Shown here: positions 7,301 through 13,367 of the stretch, piece by piece
Layout: each line of letters begins with the position of its first letter
Numbering within the stretch: position 1 is the first letter of the stretch
DNA from: CAZKTF01 sp964555565
Lineage (GTDB): Bacteria > Planctomycetota > JAJSAM01 > JAKLKS01
DNA: 14,957 bases
Assembly: GCA_964555565.1 (NCBI GenBank)
Contig: CAZKTF010000074.1
Location: 1 to 14,957, forward strand
Direction of reading: 5' to 3'
Notes under the pieces: model-generated
What the model was told of the DNA's origin: nothing
Databases searched by the model: none
Seen by the model: only the letters and a program-made list of their open reading frames with translations
Position numbers and translations under genes: made by a program

Positions 7301-8172
7301 GCGGAGGGAAGGTCGCCCCCACCTCGGTGAAGGGGGTCAGCACCGGGACCGAGGACCTCGTGGTCCGGGTCGCGCGGGGCCTCCCCATCACGGGCCGCGT
7401 CGTGGACGACAAGGGGGTCGCGAAGGGCGGCGGGAACCTCCTCGTCCGCCCCTCGGGCAGCACCGACGGGCGCGAGCAGCGCTGGATCTGGGTGCAGCCG
7501 GAGGGGGGGAACTTCACCACGGAGCCCCTCGACCCCTCGAAGAGCTACGACCTCGTGGCCCAGAACTTCCCGGGGTTCATGGGCGGCGCGGCCCGCGGCG
7601 TGGCGGCCGGCAGCAAGGACGTCACCGTGGTCCTCCTGAAGGGGGGCAGCATCTCCGGCCGCGTCCTGGACGAGGCGGGGGCCGCCGTCGGGGCCGGCGT
7701 CCCGATCCAGGCCGGGGCCACCGGTCCCTCCGCCGGGGGGGGTGACCAGCCCGGGCGGGGCGGGTGGGCCGCCACGAGGGAGGACGGGACGTTCACGCTC
7801 GAGGGCCTGGGGGAGTTCAAGTTCCGGCTCACGGCGGGAGGCCAGAGCAGCGACTACGCGCCGACGGCGCACCCCGAGGAGCAGGCCGTGGGCGCGACCG
7901 GGGTGGAGATCCGGGTGAAGCGCGGCGTCACGTTCTCGGGGAGGCTCCTCGACGCGGCCGCGAAGCCGATCAAGGGGGCCAACGTGCAGGCCTCGTCCGA
8001 GGGGGGCGGCGGGAGCTGGGCGCAGACCGACCAGGACGGGCGTTTCACGGTGAAGGGGATCCCCGCGGGGAAGGTCACTGTCCGGGCCTGGCTGGCGGTC
8101 CGGGGGATGGTGGAGCTCGGCGCTCAGGAGGCCCCGGCCTCGAACGTGGACCTGACCGTGCCGGAGAAATAG
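4324..8172 (+). CDS. Large membrane-anchored protein of ~13 carboxypeptidase regulatory-like repeats
   Basis: The 1282-residue protein starts at ATG 4324 behind GGGAGGGAG. Residues 5-27 form one hydrophobic helix (signal anchor), followed by a Pro/Ala-rich linker to about residue 72. The rest is about 13 repeats of 80-105 residues. Each opens with a pattern like ATIEGTVVDRDGKPLAG, has a central DAEGKFRIRAV-type strand and ends in a short ...VRRG/VEPG boundary. This is the CarboxypepD_reg/CnaB-like beta-sandwich pattern, found in large exported proteins of planctomycetes, myxobacteria and Bacteroidota. No catalytic module, C-terminal sorting signal or lipobox is visible, so it probably serves as an extracytoplasmic structural or adhesive rod. 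Gly-rich loops sit in repeats 6 and 9-12. It is monocistronic: REP element upstream, palindromes and a convergent operon downstream. The fold is well supported; the function is unknown. Confidence 0.88.
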   Translation: MAGRNVVLGGAAVLGLGVVGAVVWLTFGGSGGTPATPEVAPAKGPDPSPAAPGAGNPAPAVEAAPAPAGRGVLLGRLVRGAMPAPVPGSILVTGPAVGSRTATAGADGRFRLEGLPLKSPFDLVAASPGLVEGRFLALRVPDGGTLDAGDLVLAGPQALEVLVRDRADHPVAGAAVALHRQARSEDYDWVLAQVRPADPPAALAVQSTDASGRAAFTGAPGGEFVLAVAAKGFAPTTANASLVEGRRRDPVRVILVPECLLTGRVLRRGGKPVPGAVVTAFNQGGGWGALMSLGLRRGTTDAEGRYRLDGLPVGKMALRVQMPSGTVHGAPEIDLPAVTVFDVIVEGGVTLKGKVLDDATGEPVPTALVTAQIWNPQGGPQSGSAAADTGPDGTFLFEDLPTGNLGWIQVKKDGYLAYPDVKAEIPNQNVPLAQGAVVERDVRLRRGSVLRGKVTSKDGIPVPYATVVFMGWHPNRGMMQSPKARTAEDGTYRIATANPCRGLVQVTADGYYQTGFPQQPWQALQTGSLPEEVMAEVPAEGEAVKDIVLASGATIEGTVVDRDGKPLAGLSVGASSKKGTGGGGQSSPTDAEGKFRIRAVQPSDEIVVNAYGPGGLQGASDPLRVAEGDSATGVRITVEPGGVIAGTVRREDGKPGQGAALRLASGAFDPRQAGNWQWQERSAPAHPVGAEGAFRIEGVAPGKYTILCSADGCGSVTGPVVELAKGEAKEGVEVVLPAEKTIAGKAVTETGEAVPAAAISVAPEGRSDPRFGGYNQGAQSVSAVTDPQGKFEIRGLAPGDYRLTFRATGLVDGSQAAAAGTTDLVVTLKPGVSIAGVVVEEGAGPVANLVVSLQSPQPGPGGVWRNSSATTGKDGSFTFGDLGPGQYTVTAGQQWGEGGGDWVPKVVPNVEAGTKDLRIEVRRGATIAGKLVDDEGKAVAEVLGIQVVPQVQEGKPPDWSKQRWTQSKADGSFRVQGLEPGAYDLSFNSQGQGGGKVAPTSVKGVSTGTEDLVVRVARGLPITGRVVDDKGVAKGGGNLLVRPSGSTDGREQRWIWVQPEGGNFTTEPLDPSKSYDLVAQNFPGFMGGAARGVAAGSKDVTVVLLKGGSISGRVLDEAGAAVGAGVPIQAGATGPSAGGGDQPGRGGWAATREDGTFTLEGLGEFKFRLTAGGQSSDYAPTAHPEEQAVGATGVEIRVKRGVTFSGRLLDAAAKPIKGANVQASSEGGGGSWAQTDQDGRFTVKGIPAGKVTVRAWLAVRGMVELGAQEAPASNVDLTVPEK

Positions 8173-8174
8173 TA

Positions 8175-8194
8175 GGGGGGGGTTTACCCCCCCC
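8175..8194. terminator. G8-TTTA-C8 hairpin after the repeat protein
   Basis: Eight G (8175-8182), a TTTA loop and eight of nine C (8187-8194) form a perfect stem starting 3 bases after the stop codon. There is no T-run. It is probably a terminator between the converging genes and resembles the GTAGGGG palindrome at 8315. Confidence 0.55.
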
Positions 8195-8226
8195 CGGCCG
8201 CTGCCGGGCATCGAAAGGCCGGGCGG

Positions 8227-8275
8227 GGGTCCCCGGGGGTTTCGAGGGCTGCCGGCGGCAGCCCGAGCCCGGGGG
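8227..8275 (+). repeat. Dispersed palindromic repeat, copy A
   Basis: A 19-nt flank GGGTCCCCGGGGGTTTCGA (8227-8245) precedes an 8-bp hairpin GGGCTGCC-GGC-GGCAGCCC (8246-8264), then GAGCCCGGGGG (8265-8275). CCCCGGG (8231-8237) and CCCGGGG (8268-8274) make an outer stem. An inverted copy lies at 14910-14957 with the flank identical and the inner stem changed but still paired: 41 of 49 positions match. This is a REP-type intergenic repeat. Confidence 0.75.
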
Positions 8276-8314
8276 AAAGCCCGCCCGTACAGAGGCCGGG
8301 GCATCCGGACCGTC

Positions 8315-8354
8315 GTAGGGGTGGCGTTTGCCCCGCCCGGGGAGCCCCCCCTAC
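8315..8354. repeat. GTAGGGG...CCCCTAC palindrome at the convergent junction
   Basis: GTAGGGG (8315-8321) pairs with CCCCTAC (8348-8354), enclosing further GC-rich complementary runs. Its right arm contains the stop codon of the minus-strand coiled-coil gene (8351-8353). The left part (8315-8340) resembles 8172-8197, which also reads GTAGGGG..GTTT..CCCC..CC. It probably acts as a bidirectional terminator and belongs to a repeat family. Confidence 0.55.
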
Positions 8355-9043
8355 CGCGGCAGGAGTTCCGCCTCGAGCGCGCGGGCGTCGGCCTCGCGTT
8401 CCTCGGGGGTCCCGTTGGTGCGGTACCTGAGGTCGCGCCCCGCGTAGGCGCAGAGCGCCTCGTGGGCCCGGACCCTCGGCCCGGGGTCCCCGCTCCGCAG
8501 GTCCTGGAACAGGGGCCGCAGCAGGACCTCGAGCCTGCGGGAGGCCGCCGCGGCGGCCTTCTCCGCCTCCTCCGCCCGGCGCGTCGCGGCCACCGCCGCG
8601 GCCTCCGCCTCCCGCCCCCGGGCCGCCGCCCGCGCGAGGTCGTTCCGCACGGCGTCGAGGTCCCTCCTGGCGGCCAGGAGGTCGTCCACGGCACGGTCCC
8701 GTTCCGCGGCCGCGGCGCGGTGGAGTTCCGAGGCGGCGTCCCGCTCCTTCCCCGCATCGGCCAGGGCCTGCGTGAGCCGCGCCACCTCCGCGTCGGCGGA
8801 CTGCCTCTGCCGGTCCCGCTCCGCGGTCACGCGCGCGAGGTCGTCCTTCAGGCGCGCCGCCTCCATCTGGAGCGGGCGCAGCTCGTTCTCGGCGGTCTGG
8901 CGCTTCCCCTCCGCGCGGCTCGAGGTCTCGCGCTCGCGGAGGACCGCGCGCCCGAGGAGGACGGCCAGGGTGAACGCGGACCCGAGGCCCGCCACGAGCA
9001 GCACCTTCACCCCGACCGGGACGCCGGGCCGGGGCGCGCTCAC
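8351..9043 (-). CDS. Membrane-anchored coiled-coil protein with C-terminal HEAT-like motif
   Basis: I do not recognise a named family. The 230-residue protein starts at GTG 9043, sharing GTGA with the serS stop (9042-9040), so it is translationally coupled to serS. Residues 10-35 form one hydrophobic helix. Residues 38-175 are a long Ala/Arg/Glu/Asp-rich coiled coil with heptad character and no glycine or proline breaks of note. Residues 176-230 form a small domain reading LRSGDPGPRVRAHEAL followed by GRDLRYRTNGTPEER. This matches, without gaps, residues 12-51 of the zinc-ribbon protein at 14390. The layout (N-terminal anchor, rod, terminal module) suggests a cytoplasmic or periplasmic scaffold. 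Being last in the serS operon gives no direct hint of function. Confidence 0.8.
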   Translation of the reverse strand: MSAPRPGVPVGVKVLLVAGLGSAFTLAVLLGRAVLRERETSSRAEGKRQTAENELRPLQMEAARLKDDLARVTAERDRQRQSADAEVARLTQALADAGKERDAASELHRAAAAERDRAVDDLLAARRDLDAVRNDLARAAARGREAEAAAVAATRRAEEAEKAAAAASRRLEVLLRPLFQDLRSGDPGPRVRAHEALCAYAGRDLRYRTNGTPEEREADARALEAELLPR

Positions 9044-10338
9044 CGCCCGGCCCCGGTCGCCGGCGGGCGGATCTCCTCCTGCCCTCCCATCCCGGGCCGG
9101 AGGGCCTCGGGGACGACGACGCTCCCGTCGGCGCGCTGGAAGTTCTCGAGGATCGCGAGGAAGGTCCGGGGCATCCCCAGGGCCGAGCCGTTCAGCGTGT
9201 GCACGAAGCGGGGCTTCTCCTTCCCGGCGCGGCAGCGGGTCCCGGCCCGGCGCGCCTGCCAGTCCCCGAAGTCGCTCACCGAGGAGACCTCGAGCCAGCG
9301 ACCGCAGCCCGGCGCCCAGACCTCCAGGTCGTACTGCCGCCGGTTCGCCGCCGACATGTCCCCCGTGCACACGAGGACCACGCGGTAGGGGAGCCCCAGG
9401 GCCCGGAGCGCCGACTCGGCGTGCCCGCGCATCGTCTCGTGCTCCTCCGTCGAGCGGTCCGGGTGGCAGAAGGTCATGAGCTCGACCTTCCAGAACTGGT
9501 GGACCCGGATCATCCCGCGCGTGTCGCGGCCGGCCGCCCCGGCCTCGCGCCGGAAGCAGGGGGTGAGCGCGGTGTTCCGCTCCGGGAGGCGGTCGGCGTC
9601 CAGGATCGCGTCCCGGTGGAGGTTCGTGAGCGGGGTCTCCGCCGTGGGGATGAGGTAGAGGTCGTCGTCGCGCTGCCGGTACATCTGGTCCTCGAACTTG
9701 GAGAGGATCGTCGTGGCGTCCAGCGCCTCCGGCCGGACGAGGACCGGCGGCGAGACCTCCCGGTAGCCGTGGCGGACCGCGTTGTCGAGGAGGAACTGCC
9801 CGAGCGCGCGCTCCAGGCGCGCCCCGTCCCCGTAGAGGAGCGTGAAGCCGCTCCCGCTCATCCGCCCCGCGGTCTCGGCGTCGAGGATCCCGAGGTCCGC
9901 CCCCAGGTCCCAGTGCGCCTTCGGCGCGAAGGCGAACTTCGGCGCCTCCCCGTGGCGCGCGACCTCCACGTTCCCCTCGGGGCCGGTCCCGTCGGGGACG
10001 TCGTCCGCCGGGGGGTTCGGGAGGAGCCGGAGCGCCGCCAGGATCTCCTCCTCGACGCGCACAAGGTCCGCTGAGAGGGCCCGTTCCAGCTCCTTGACCT
10101 GCCTCATCTCCGCGAGGAGGGCGCCCGCGTCCCCGCCCGCCTTCTTCGCCTTCGCGATGTCCCCGCTCGCGGCGTTCTGCCGGGCGCGCAGCGCCTCCAC
10201 CTGGACGAGGATCCGCCTGCGCTCCTCCTCCCGGTCGAGGAGGCGCTCCAGCGGCTCGGCCGCCTCCGGGCCGCCCCTGCGGGCGAGGCCGCGGCGGAAC
10301 CGCTCCGGGTCCTTCCGGATCTCGGCGATGTCGAGCAT
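9040..10338 (-). CDS. serS: Seryl-tRNA synthetase
   Basis: The 432-residue protein charges tRNA-Ser with serine in the cytoplasm. It starts at ATG 10338 with GAGGGAG 5 nt upstream, 2 nt after the amidohydrolase stop. Residues 1-105 are the N-terminal tRNA-binding arm, a long antiparallel coiled coil (MLDIAEIRKDPERFRRGL onward). The class II catalytic core carries PTAETPLTNL (231-240, serine pocket), motif 2 CFRREAGAAGRDTRGMIRVHQF (starting at 261) and motif 3 NGSALGMPRTFLAILEN (383-399). The C-terminus has the family's ADGSVVVPEALRPGMGG. Motif 3 reads GSALGMPRT rather than the usual GSGLAVGRT; the arginine is kept, so activity is expected. The length is normal. This is the only window gene whose function is essential in essentially all bacteria. 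Confidence 0.98.
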   Translation of the reverse strand: MLDIAEIRKDPERFRRGLARRGGPEAAEPLERLLDREEERRRILVQVEALRARQNAASGDIAKAKKAGGDAGALLAEMRQVKELERALSADLVRVEEEILAALRLLPNPPADDVPDGTGPEGNVEVARHGEAPKFAFAPKAHWDLGADLGILDAETAGRMSGSGFTLLYGDGARLERALGQFLLDNAVRHGYREVSPPVLVRPEALDATTILSKFEDQMYRQRDDDLYLIPTAETPLTNLHRDAILDADRLPERNTALTPCFRREAGAAGRDTRGMIRVHQFWKVELMTFCHPDRSTEEHETMRGHAESALRALGLPYRVVLVCTGDMSAANRRQYDLEVWAPGCGRWLEVSSVSDFGDWQARRAGTRCRAGKEKPRFVHTLNGSALGMPRTFLAILENFQRADGSVVVPEALRPGMGGQEEIRPPATGAGR

Positions 10339-10340
10339 GG

Positions 10341-11594
10341 CTACTCCCTCGCGCCCGGCCCATTCTGCCCGCGGAGGGCCCCGCCGACGAAGGTCGCCGT
10401 GCACCGGAGTCCCGGGTCGAGGATCGACTCCGGCCCGCGCCAGCCGCCGGGGACGGCGAAGGCGGCCGCGTCCGCGAAGGCGCCCGGCATCAGCGCCCCC
10501 GCCTCGCCCGCGAGGCCCAGGGCCTCGGCCCCGTTCACCGTGGCCATGGCGAGGAGGTCCCGCGGGGAGAGCGAGGGTTCCCGCGCGGCGAGGCGGCGGA
10601 GCTCGTTCGGGATCGAGAGGACCCCGTCCGGGTGGGAGGCCAGGCTGTCGGTCCCCACCGCCACGGTCACCCCCCCCGCCACGAGCGCGGCGACCGGGTG
10701 CTCCCCGTGCCCGAAGAAGGCGTGGCTCCCGGGGCAGTGGGCCACCGCGCTCCCGCTCTCCCGGACCCGACCGACCTCCGCCGGGGAGAGGTGGTTCGCG
10801 TGGACGAGCAGACGCGGCTCCCCGAGGAAGCCGAGGGCGTCGAGGTGCTCCAGGGGACGCCGCCCGGGGGGCCTCCATCCCTCGGGGACGACGTCCCGGA
10901 GCGTGCCGGCGAGGACCCCCTCCCCCCGGAGGAGCCAGGCGACCTCGTGTTCGGTCTCCGCCACGTGGATCGAGACCCGGAGCCCCCGCGCCCGCGCCTC
11001 CCGGGCGCAGCGCACGAGTGCCTCGTCGGAGCAGGTGTACGGGGTGTGGGGGCCGAGGCCGGCCTCCAGCGTCCCCCCCGCCTCCACGCGCGCCGCCGCC
11101 TCGAGCGCGTCGCGGAGCGGCCGCGGGCGGAGCCTCTCCCCGAGCTCGATCACCTCCAGGTAGGCCACGGCCCGGATCCCCGCGCGCTGGAGGCCCGGCA
11201 GGAACGCGGGATCGGCGACCGAGTCCGCGACCAGGGTGCAGCCGCCGGCGAGGAGTTCCCGCGCGCCGGTCTCCGTGTCGGCGATCAGGCCGGGGTGCCC
11301 CCGGGCGTCGCGGAAGGGCTTGATCCGGAGGATCCAGCCGAGGAAGTCCCCCGTCGGCTCGAACTTCCCCCGCGCGTCGGAGAGGTCGAGGTGCGCGTGG
11401 GCGTTCACCAGGCCCGGCAGCAGCGCCACCTCGCCGAGGTCCACGACGCGGGCCGGCTCCCGCTCGAGGTCCCCGCGGAACCGCCCCACCCGGGCCACGC
11501 GGTCCCCGTGCACGAGGACCGCCCCGTCGTCGATGGACGACGCCGGGTCCGGGACCACCGTGCGGGCGCGGAGGAGGAGCGGGCGTGGGGGCAT
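10341..11594 (-). CDS. Amidohydrolase-family metal-dependent deaminase (aminodeoxyfutalosine deaminase-like)
   Basis: The 417-residue protein starts at ATG 11594 (MPPRPLLLRART). The open frame continues upstream only through the palindromic array, so that extension is rejected. It has the TIM-barrel amidohydrolase layout: a small beta-domain at both ends, metal ligands H66/H68 in NAHAHLDLS, H210 in IHVAETE with E213, H265/H268 in VHANHL, and D316 in GTDSLAS. GPHTPYTCS (181-189) is the substrate-loop signature of adenosine-type deaminases. The pieces NAHxHLxLS, HCPGSHAFFGH and GTDSLAS resemble aminodeoxyfutalosine deaminases of the futalosine menaquinone route (MqnX) more than SsnA or guanine deaminases. 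No other mqn gene is in the window, so the substrate is inferred weakly; methylthioadenosine/SAH deaminase is the main alternative. It leads the operon with serS, 2 nt apart. Confidence 0.85.
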   Translation of the reverse strand: MPPRPLLLRARTVVPDPASSIDDGAVLVHGDRVARVGRFRGDLEREPARVVDLGEVALLPGLVNAHAHLDLSDARGKFEPTGDFLGWILRIKPFRDARGHPGLIADTETGARELLAGGCTLVADSVADPAFLPGLQRAGIRAVAYLEVIELGERLRPRPLRDALEAAARVEAGGTLEAGLGPHTPYTCSDEALVRCAREARARGLRVSIHVAETEHEVAWLLRGEGVLAGTLRDVVPEGWRPPGRRPLEHLDALGFLGEPRLLVHANHLSPAEVGRVRESGSAVAHCPGSHAFFGHGEHPVAALVAGGVTVAVGTDSLASHPDGVLSIPNELRRLAAREPSLSPRDLLAMATVNGAEALGLAGEAGALMPGAFADAAAFAVPGGWRGPESILDPGLRCTATFVGGALRGQNGPGARE

Positions 11595-11604
11595 GGCGCC
11601 CGCG

Positions 11605-11610
11605 ATTGTA
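11605..11610 (-). promoter_or_regulatory. -10 box (TACAAT) of the amidohydrolase-serS operon
   Basis: TACAAT on the minus strand is a near-perfect sigma-70 -10 in an otherwise GC-dominated spacer. It ends 10 nt before the ATG at 11594, so the mRNA would have a leader of only about 3-4 nt. The intervening CGCGGGCGCC holds no Shine-Dalgarno sequence. A TTGTCC at 11634-11639 is too far upstream (23 nt) for a normal -35. Confidence 0.5.
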
Positions 11611-11640
11611 CGAGGCGCCGCCTCCCCCGCCGGGGACAAG

Positions 11641-11770
11641 GGCGGGGACTGTCCCCGACCAGGGGACTGTCCCCGATCAGGGGACTGTCCCCATCCGGGG
11701 GCCCCCATCCGGGGGCCGGGGGCAAGGGCGGGGACTGTCCCCGATCAGGGGACTGTCCCCGTCCGGGGGC
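11641..11770. repeat. GGGGACTGTCCCC palindrome array with internal duplication
   Basis: Five copies of the 13-bp palindrome lie at 11644-11656, 11662-11674, 11680-11692, 11730-11742 and 11748-11760. Within each group they repeat every 18 bp (unit GGGGACTGTCCCCGAYCA). The two groups share flanks (AAGGGC before, TCCGGGGGC after) and are offset by 86 bp, so the second is a segmental duplicate with one unit fewer. GCCCCCATCCGGGGGC (11701-11716) between them is another palindrome. The array sits between divergent promoters and is not coding. This is a REP/RAYT-type sequence class; no transposase is nearby. Confidence 0.85.
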
Positions 11771-11802
11771 GACGTGCGGGGGCGAGGGTCCACCGGCCCC
11801 GG

Positions 11803-11808
11803 TAGGAT
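11803..11808 (+). promoter_or_regulatory. Candidate -10 box (TAGGAT) of the six-TM protein
   Basis: TAGGAT ends 6 nt before the ATG at 11815, placing initiation at or beside the start codon. AGGA within it could also act as a ribosome binding site at 7-nt spacing if transcription starts further upstream. The two readings cannot be separated by eye. Confidence 0.4.
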
Positions 11809-11814
11809 GACTGC

Positions 11815-12684
11815 ATGGAGAAGGGGCATCCCGCCTCCCCGCCCGAGGGCCCGCGGGCGCGCATCGCACGGACCGCCGGGATCGCGCTCTTCGTCCTCTC
11901 GGCGTTCCTTCCGGTGTACGGCTGCCGGGCCTCCCCGAACGACTTCGAGGACGGGCCGGACAAGGGCGGCTGGTACTGGATCGAAGAGAAGATGGACGAC
12001 GTGCCGGTCGTGCGGCTCCTGGGGTTCGATGACGAGGGGGGACCCGGGAGTCCCGCCCTCGCGCGGCTCTGGGACGAGAGGAGGTTCTACCCCTACCTGC
12101 TGGTGCCGTTCTGGATCTCGGCCCTCGCGTCCAGCCGCGGGGGCGCCCCGCGCCGGCGCCGGGCGGCGGTGGTGCTCCTCGCGCTCTCCGTGAGCCTGGT
12201 GGTGTTCGAGGGCTTCTACCTGTGGTTCGACTTCACGGGCGCGGGACCGCGATGGTCCCGACGCGTGGAGCGCGTCGCGATCTGGATCGGGGTGGCGGCC
12301 GTCCTGTGGTTCCGGCGGCGGGGGCGCGGTCGGATCGAGGACCCGGAGGCGGCCGTGTCGGCCCTCGCGCTGCTCTCGCTCCTCCACGCCCTCGCGTTCC
12401 CGGTCTCGGACATCGTCCGGTGGGCGGACGAGAACTCCCTCGGCGCCATGATCCACACGCTCTCCGTGAACTACAAGCCCGGCTACTGGGTCGCCGTCGC
12501 CGGCCTCGGGCTCGTCGCCGCCCCGGGCTACTTCTCCGGGACCGCGCGGCGCCGGTACGATCCGGCACTCCCATGCCCCTCGGCCTCATCGACAGCCACG
12601 CCCACGTGGACTTCGACCGGTTCGACGCGGACCGGGACGAGGTCTTCCGGCGCGCCGTCGCCGCCGGCCTCGCCGCCATCGTGA
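11815..12684 (+). CDS. Six-TM membrane protein of unknown function, 3' end overlapping tatD
   Basis: I do not recognise a family. From ATG 11815 the frame encodes 289 residues. Hydrophobic segments lie at about 19-37, 91-107, 117-138, 151-166, 181-201 and 223-241. The loop between the first two (38-90) is acidic and aromatic-rich (DGPDKGGWYWIEEKMDD). A cysteine follows the first segment (LPVYGC, residue 37), but it is not a good lipobox. The last 37 residues or so (253-289) are Ser/Thr/Pro-rich shadow sequence of tatD read in another frame, because no stop occurs until TGA 12682-12684, 112 nt into tatD. The functional protein probably ends near residue 250. It is first in the cluster with tatD and moxR. 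Confidence 0.75.
   Translation: MEKGHPASPPEGPRARIARTAGIALFVLSAFLPVYGCRASPNDFEDGPDKGGWYWIEEKMDDVPVVRLLGFDDEGGPGSPALARLWDERRFYPYLLVPFWISALASSRGGAPRRRRAAVVLLALSVSLVVFEGFYLWFDFTGAGPRWSRRVERVAIWIGVAAVLWFRRRGRGRIEDPEAAVSALALLSLLHALAFPVSDIVRWADENSLGAMIHTLSVNYKPGYWVAVAGLGLVAAPGYFSGTARRRYDPALPCPSASSTATPTWTSTGSTRTGTRSSGAPSPPASPPS
12556..12561 (+). promoter_or_regulatory. Possible internal -10 box (TACGAT) before tatD
   Basis: TACGAT lies inside the 3' part of the upstream gene, ending 11 nt before the tatD ATG. There is no Shine-Dalgarno sequence in between (CCGGCACTCCC). It fits the near-start TANNNT pattern seen at other genes in the window, at the far end of the spacing range. Confidence 0.25.
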
Positions 12685-13367
12685 ACGTCGGCGTCGGGTC
12701 CGACGGCTCCCGCCGCTCCGTCGCGCTCGCGGCGGCGCGGCCCGGGGTCTTCGCCACGGCCGGGGTCCACCCCCACGACGCGGTGGGCCTCTCCCGGGAG
12801 ACGCGGGAGACCATCGAGGGGCTCGCCCGCTCGGGGCGCCTCGTGGGGATTGGCGAGTGCGGGCTCGACTACCACCGCCCCGAGGCCTCCCGGGAGGAGC
12901 AGGAGACCTGCTTCCGCTGGCAGATCGGCCTCGCCCGCACGTGCGACCTCCCCCTCGTCGTGCACTGCCGCGACGCCTACCCGGACCTGTTCCGCATCCT
13001 CGGGGACGAGGCGGCGCGGGGTGGCGTGCGGGGCGTGATGCACTGCTTCTCCGGCGGCCCCGCGGAGGCCCGCGCCTCCCTCGACCTCGGCTTCCACGTC
13101 TCCTTCTCCGGAGTCCTCACCTTCCCGAACGCCCCGGCGACGCGCGAGGCGGCGAAGGGGGTGCCGCTCGACCGCACCCTCGTCGAGACCGATTGCCCCT
13201 TCCTCGCCCCGCAGCCGGTCCGCGGGAAGCGCAACGAGCCCGCCTTCGTGGTCCACACCGCCGAGGCCCTGGCGCGGGTGCACGGCGTGCGGATCGAGGA
13301 GGTGGCGGCCGCGACGGCCGCGGCGACGCGCGCCTGCTTCCGGCTCCCCGCGGGGGCGCTGGCGTGA
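12573..13367 (+). CDS. tatD: TatD-family metal-dependent DNase/hydrolase
   Basis: The 264-residue protein starts at ATG 12573, which gives the canonical start of the family (LIDSHAHVDFDRF). Metal ligands are visible in order: H9 and H11 (DSHAHVD), E95 (GIGECGLDYHR), H131 (LVVHCRDA), H157 (VMHCFSGG) and D207 (VETDCPFLAP). The tail GKRNEPAFVVHTAEALA is typical too. TatD proteins are TIM-barrel 3'-5' exonucleases acting on DNA (and RNA), linked to DNA repair and degradation rather than to Tat export. Length is normal. The start lies 112 nt inside the upstream frame, while its own stop shares GTGA with moxR, so translation of the two is coupled. Whether this paralogue is TatD or YcfH/YjjV-type cannot be told from one copy. 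Confidence 0.93.
   Translation: MPLGLIDSHAHVDFDRFDADRDEVFRRAVAAGLAAIVNVGVGSDGSRRSVALAAARPGVFATAGVHPHDAVGLSRETRETIEGLARSGRLVGIGECGLDYHRPEASREEQETCFRWQIGLARTCDLPLVVHCRDAYPDLFRILGDEAARGGVRGVMHCFSGGPAEARASLDLGFHVSFSGVLTFPNAPATREAAKGVPLDRTLVETDCPFLAPQPVRGKRNEPAFVVHTAEALARVHGVRIEEVAAATAAATRACFRLPAGALA

Noticed and set aside
4240..8757. 1505-codon open frame on the minus strand opposite the repeat protein
   Set aside because: It is a GC-driven shadow: the translation is Arg/Pro/Gly/His-rich with no family pattern, while the plus strand shows 13 clear beta-sandwich repeats.
11595..11708. N-terminal extension of the amidohydrolase (GQSPDRGQSP-type repeats)
   Set aside because: These codons are the palindromic array read as protein. 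A TACAAT promoter lies between the array and the internal ATG, which gives the family's normal start.
11641..11770. CRISPR array
   Set aside because: Units are 18 bp apart with no unique spacers, each unit is itself a palindrome, and there are no cas genes.
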